In this document: positions 62,039 to 64,000 of the stretch, piece after piece
Layout of the letters: each line of letters opens with the position of its first letter
How positions within the stretch are numbered: position 1 is the stretch's first letter
From: Flavisolibacter amylovorans
Lineage (GTDB): Bacteria > Bacteroidota > Bacteroidia > Chitinophagales > Chitinophagaceae
DNA length: 64,000 nt
Assembly (NCBI RefSeq): GCF_039541815.1
Contig: NZ_BAABGY010000015.1
Location: 16,182-80,181 of the forward strand
Direction: 5' to 3'
Notes under the pieces: model-generated
Databases searched by the model: none
Told to the model about the DNA's origin: nothing
Seen by the model: the letters and a program-made list of their open reading frames with translations, nothing else
Translations under genes and position numbers: made by a program

Positions 62039-62746
62039 CTAATCGAACTCCACAGCGTAGCGGCCATTTCTAGATGAATCTACTTGATCGCGCAAGTTGT
62101 TGCGAAGTTCCAGAAATACTTTCCCTGTTTTCCGAATTCGGCCTAGAAAAAGAACAAACTTCGAATGGACTAACTGATCGAGCACACTATCCTGTCCATA
62201 ATTCTTATACCGTAGGACTGGAAACAAATACGAAGTGTCAGAGAGCTTTTTTACATCAGAGCTATCTATCGGCATTACTACATTTCTGAAATGCGATGAA
62301 GTTCCGTTCTCGCTTACCTGCAATCCATTCAGATAAGCTAACCTTCCTTCTCCTTCAAAACAATAGAAACCATCTTTCAGATAAATCTTGAGTTTACCGG
62401 GCAATTTAACAAGCTCAGCATTTTCCATCAACATACCTACTTGTTTTACTTCGTCCCTGCGCAACCCAACTTTGTCATAATCGAACTCCTCCCCTTTCAA
62501 ATACTTTCCAAGTAGTGAAGAGTCCTTAGCCACTGCCTTTTCAATAAGGGCTAAAACTTTATGCACCTTACTTAGCTCGCTTTTCGACAAGTCCTTATAA
62601 GCGTAATATGTAACATTGAAAGTCCCTTCGTTCAATATATCCTCAACTTTCACAGCAGTCGGAACATTTGACGAAGAAGTCCGTTCCTCGAAGGACGTGT
62701 TGCAAGAAAGAAGAACTAAGACCAGTAAGAAAGACAACTTGCTCAT
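62039..62746 (-). CDS. Cassette ORF 5: lipoprotein of unknown function
   Basis: 235 aa from ATG 62746 (MSKLSFLLVLVLLSC, lipobox Cys15). An open frame to 62839 would translate attC-like site 5 and lacks a signal sequence, so it is not used. AT-rich codon use. The body is charged and mixed (KLPGKLKIYLKDGFYCFEGEG, LDQLVHSKFVLFLGRIRKTG). No family recognised. The stop touches site 4. Confidence 0.7.
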   Translation of the reverse strand: MSKLSFLLVLVLLSCNTSFEERTSSSNVPTAVKVEDILNEGTFNVTYYAYKDLSKSELSKVHKVLALIEKAVAKDSSLLGKYLKGEEFDYDKVGLRRDEVKQVGMLMENAELVKLPGKLKIYLKDGFYCFEGEGRLAYLNGLQVSENGTSSHFRNVVMPIDSSDVKKLSDTSYLFPVLRYKNYGQDSVLDQLVHSKFVLFLGRIRKTGKVFLELRNNLRDQVDSSRNGRYAVEFD

Positions 62747-62757
62747 TAGGGAATTGA

Positions 62758-62862
62758 ATTGCGCATGAGGGACAGGGCTTTGCGCTGTGGCCGGGGATGA
62801 ATGTACGAAGTTTCGGAGTGTTCGGAGGCCATAGCGCAATAGCCCATGTTGGCCGCAACCAG
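62758..62862 (-). repeat. attC-like site 5
   Basis: Minus-strand reading: GCGGCCAACATGGGCTATTG, CGCTATGGCC, ~35-base loop, GGCCACAGCGCAAAGCCC, TGTCCCTCATGC. The first box GGCCAAC (62848-62854) is intact; the second box is decayed (CTCATGC). GGGCT-A-TTGCGCT faces AGCGCAA-AGCCC with the A unpaired. Confidence 0.8.
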
Positions 62863-63609
62863 CTATCTAGACCCCGTCGGGCATGCATAAATTACGAGCG
62901 CACCCTTTTCGTTTACACTGGGCCTGCTTAAGTAAAAGTTCCCAGTAAGCCGGAAAGCGATAGATGTATCCTTTTCTCTACGACCAGTAAAACTGACTCC
63001 ATCAGGTCTACCACACTCGATAATCAAAGGATCCCATGATCGGAAATACCTAATTCTATCTTCGTATGCTTCTACGCGATTTACTTTGAACTCAATATCT
63101 TGATTTTTGAAAGCTGAGAGGTTGTCCTTAATAAACCCAACATTATCACTATACATTCTCTCCTTCTCGGTGTTTGAAGCAGGCAGGTATTGAGACTCAT
63201 ACTTTTTCATCATATAAGTCAAGATGCCTTGTGTGGAGGCGTCCTCAACTAAAGCTCTTTCATCGGATGGAAGTGGCACATCTTGGCTATCGCGACTTAC
63301 TCCGTAAGAACTATAAGAAAACAGAATCAAAATAAGAATTAGGGAAAAAGATGCTTCTGAGCCGACCAATATATGCTTTCTATTTGGGTGATACAAAAGC
63401 TTAGGAATAATAGCACCGATCAGAGCACCTAAAACTGCGAATATGGCTGCGATAGCTGTGGTAGCAGTCAACCTTTCGGCCAGGAAATCAGAATGGAGCT
63501 CAAAGTTCCCTCCGCTACTTGCGATACTAATAAATGCGTTTATAAAGATTATTAGAATGTTGATTCCCATGAAAAGGGCGACCAACTTGAGAAACTCAAT
63601 TTTCTTCAT
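62863..63609 (-). CDS. Cassette ORF 6: membrane protein of unknown function
   Basis: 248 aa. TM helices at ~8-30, ~48-68 and ~82-98; residues ~100-248 are soluble, with EDRIRYFRSWDPLIIECGRP and KDTSIAFRLTGNFYLSRPSV. AT-rich, unlike the chromosome to the left. No family recognised. The stop lies one base from site 5 and the start 28 bases from site 6. Confidence 0.65.
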   Translation of the reverse strand: MKKIEFLKLVALFMGINILIIFINAFISIASSGGNFELHSDFLAERLTATTAIAAIFAVLGALIGAIIPKLLYHPNRKHILVGSEASFSLILILILFSYSSYGVSRDSQDVPLPSDERALVEDASTQGILTYMMKKYESQYLPASNTEKERMYSDNVGFIKDNLSAFKNQDIEFKVNRVEAYEDRIRYFRSWDPLIIECGRPDGVSFTGRREKDTSIAFRLTGNFYLSRPSVNEKGALVIYACPTGSR

Positions 63610-63636
63610 GCTACGCAGTTTTGGTTTAGGTCACGG

Positions 63637-63725
63637 TTGCGGCCAACGACCAGGGCTTTGCGCTGTGGCCGAGAATGAATGTACGACCTTATAGAGTGTC
63701 CGCAGGCCATAGCGCAACAGCCCAT
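63637..63725 (-). repeat. attC-like site 6, apparently cut by an IS110-family insertion
   Basis: Plus-strand reading: GGCCAAC (63641-63647), GACCAGGGCTTTGCGCTGTG, GCC, loop, GGCCATAGCGCAACAGCCCA, T. In site 5 the sequence AGCCCAT continues into GTTGGCCGCAACC; here it changes at 63726 to CCTATGTTTG. The first box and both inner arms are intact. Confidence 0.75.
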
Positions 63726-63739
63726 CCTATGTTTGTTTT

Positions 63740-63935
63740 CTTATCTTTTTGGTGATAAAGAATGTGGGCAGCGGGAGTAAGACCACATAGCCCAATGAAG
63801 CCTTTTAGAGCTTGTCTAACATGGCGGTCCCCCGCTGCCTTTTTACACCACGTACTGCGAACAGTTCCACTGAGCACAGACTAGCCCTCTGATAGCTCGC
63901 ATGAAAGTTAGGATAGCTGCAGCGGTGTAAAAACC
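63740..63935 (+). ncRNA. Predicted bridge RNA of the IS110 element
   Basis: Three consecutive stem-loops. 5' hairpin: TTATC 63741-63745 with GATAA 63754-63758. Target-loop hairpin: GGCAGCGGG 63767-63775 with CCCGCTGCC 63831-63839, then a 5-nt/1-nt internal bulge, then GACC with GGTC. Donor-loop hairpin: TTTTTACACC 63840-63849 with GGTGTAAAAA 63924-63933, again a 5-nt/1-nt bulge, then CTGC with GCAG. Left target guide ATAGCCCA (63787-63794) equals the attC-like arm. Right target guide AACAT (63818-63822) is the reverse complement of ATGTT there. Right donor guide TAGGAT (63909-63914) is the reverse complement of ATCCTA at the IS left end (63724-63729). Confidence 0.72.
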
Positions 63936-63971
63936 CACATTCCTTTTTCTAACGTAAAACCAAAGTACGAA

Positions 63972-64000
63972 ATGAAACTTGTTTGCGGCATCGACGTTTC
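63972..64000 (+). CDS. IS110-family recombinase (DEDD), N-terminus only
   Basis: Only nine codons plus two bases are visible: MKLVCGIDV and the beginning of a Ser codon. The GIDVS motif at this position carries the first catalytic Asp of IS110-type DEDD recombinases, which start in just this way. The bridge-RNA-like upstream region supports the call. Confidence 0.65.

Larger units (their letters stand above)
63724..64000 (+). mobile_element. IS110-family insertion sequence, left end (right part beyond window)
   Basis: Begins where attC-like site 6 loses homology, with AT (63724-63725) as the likely core dinucleotide. A ~245-base noncoding segment carrying a predicted bridge RNA leads to a recombinase start at 63972. 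No terminal inverted repeats, as expected for IS110 elements. Confidence 0.68.

Noticed and set aside
63689..63877. 62-codon minus-strand ORF at the right edge
   Set aside because: It crosses the attC-like site 6/IS junction and the predicted bridge RNA; its ending is the translated site arm.
1..64000. tRNA or rRNA genes
   Set aside because: No cloverleaf with a GGTTCGAATCC-type T-arm and no rRNA core sequence was found by reading; a covariance scan was not possible.

Overview
The window looks like chromosomal DNA of a GC-rich member of the Bacteroidota, most likely a Chitinophagaceae-like organism. Supporting signs are two large secreted proteins ending in type IX secretion (T9SS) sorting domains, -7 promoter elements of the TAnnTTTG type, BlaI/BlaR1-like and TIGR04222-like genes, a GldM-C-like domain, and an almost complete lack of Shine-Dalgarno sites. 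The genus is inference.

Layout. 1-16.4 kb: a partial GT2 glycosyltransferase, two giant T9SS surface proteins, a glycine-zipper lipoprotein, an AI-2E transporter, an AhpC/AhpD peroxide-defence pair, a GDPD phosphodiesterase and malate:quinone oxidoreductase. 16.4-31.5 kb: a degenerate 21-bp repeat field, a BNR propeller protein, a K+ channel with RCK domains, small metabolic, zinc-finger, H1-like and RNA-binding proteins, a DmpA-type peptidase, a metallophosphatase, NDH-2 and an alpha/beta hydrolase. 31.5-45.3 kb: an RnfD-like/DUF2330 fusion, a response regulator, a second AI-2E transporter, lipoproteins, PhyH and AlkB dioxygenases, methionine aminopeptidase, an SMR exporter and a TIGR04222 protein. 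45.5-59.5 kb: a blaI-blaR1-like pair, a TetR gene with a perfect operator upstream of an MFS gene, an overlapping retropepsin/four-CBM48 pair, a histidine kinase and AsmA.

59.5-64 kb is different. Six compact, AT-richer minus-strand ORFs, mostly secreted or lipoproteins of unknown function, are separated by six copies of a ~100-bp imperfect palindrome. The palindromes have attC-like architecture: GTTAAGC/GTTGGGC end boxes that fit GTTRRRY, paired arms and an unpaired extra base. This reads as an integron-like cassette array. At the right edge an IS110-family recombinase begins. Its 5' noncoding region folds by eye into a small hairpin plus two guide-loop hairpins, as in a bridge RNA. The guide segments match the attC-like repeat (target) and the sequence at the predicted left end of the IS (donor). 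The IS therefore seems programmed to insert into the cassette recombination sites, and it appears to have done so in site 6.

A second theme runs through the whole window. Intergenic spaces carry arrays of 7-9 nt reiterated words, with a different word at each locus. The arrays often form inverted arms around an intrinsic terminator and run up to, or into, the stop codons of neighbouring genes.
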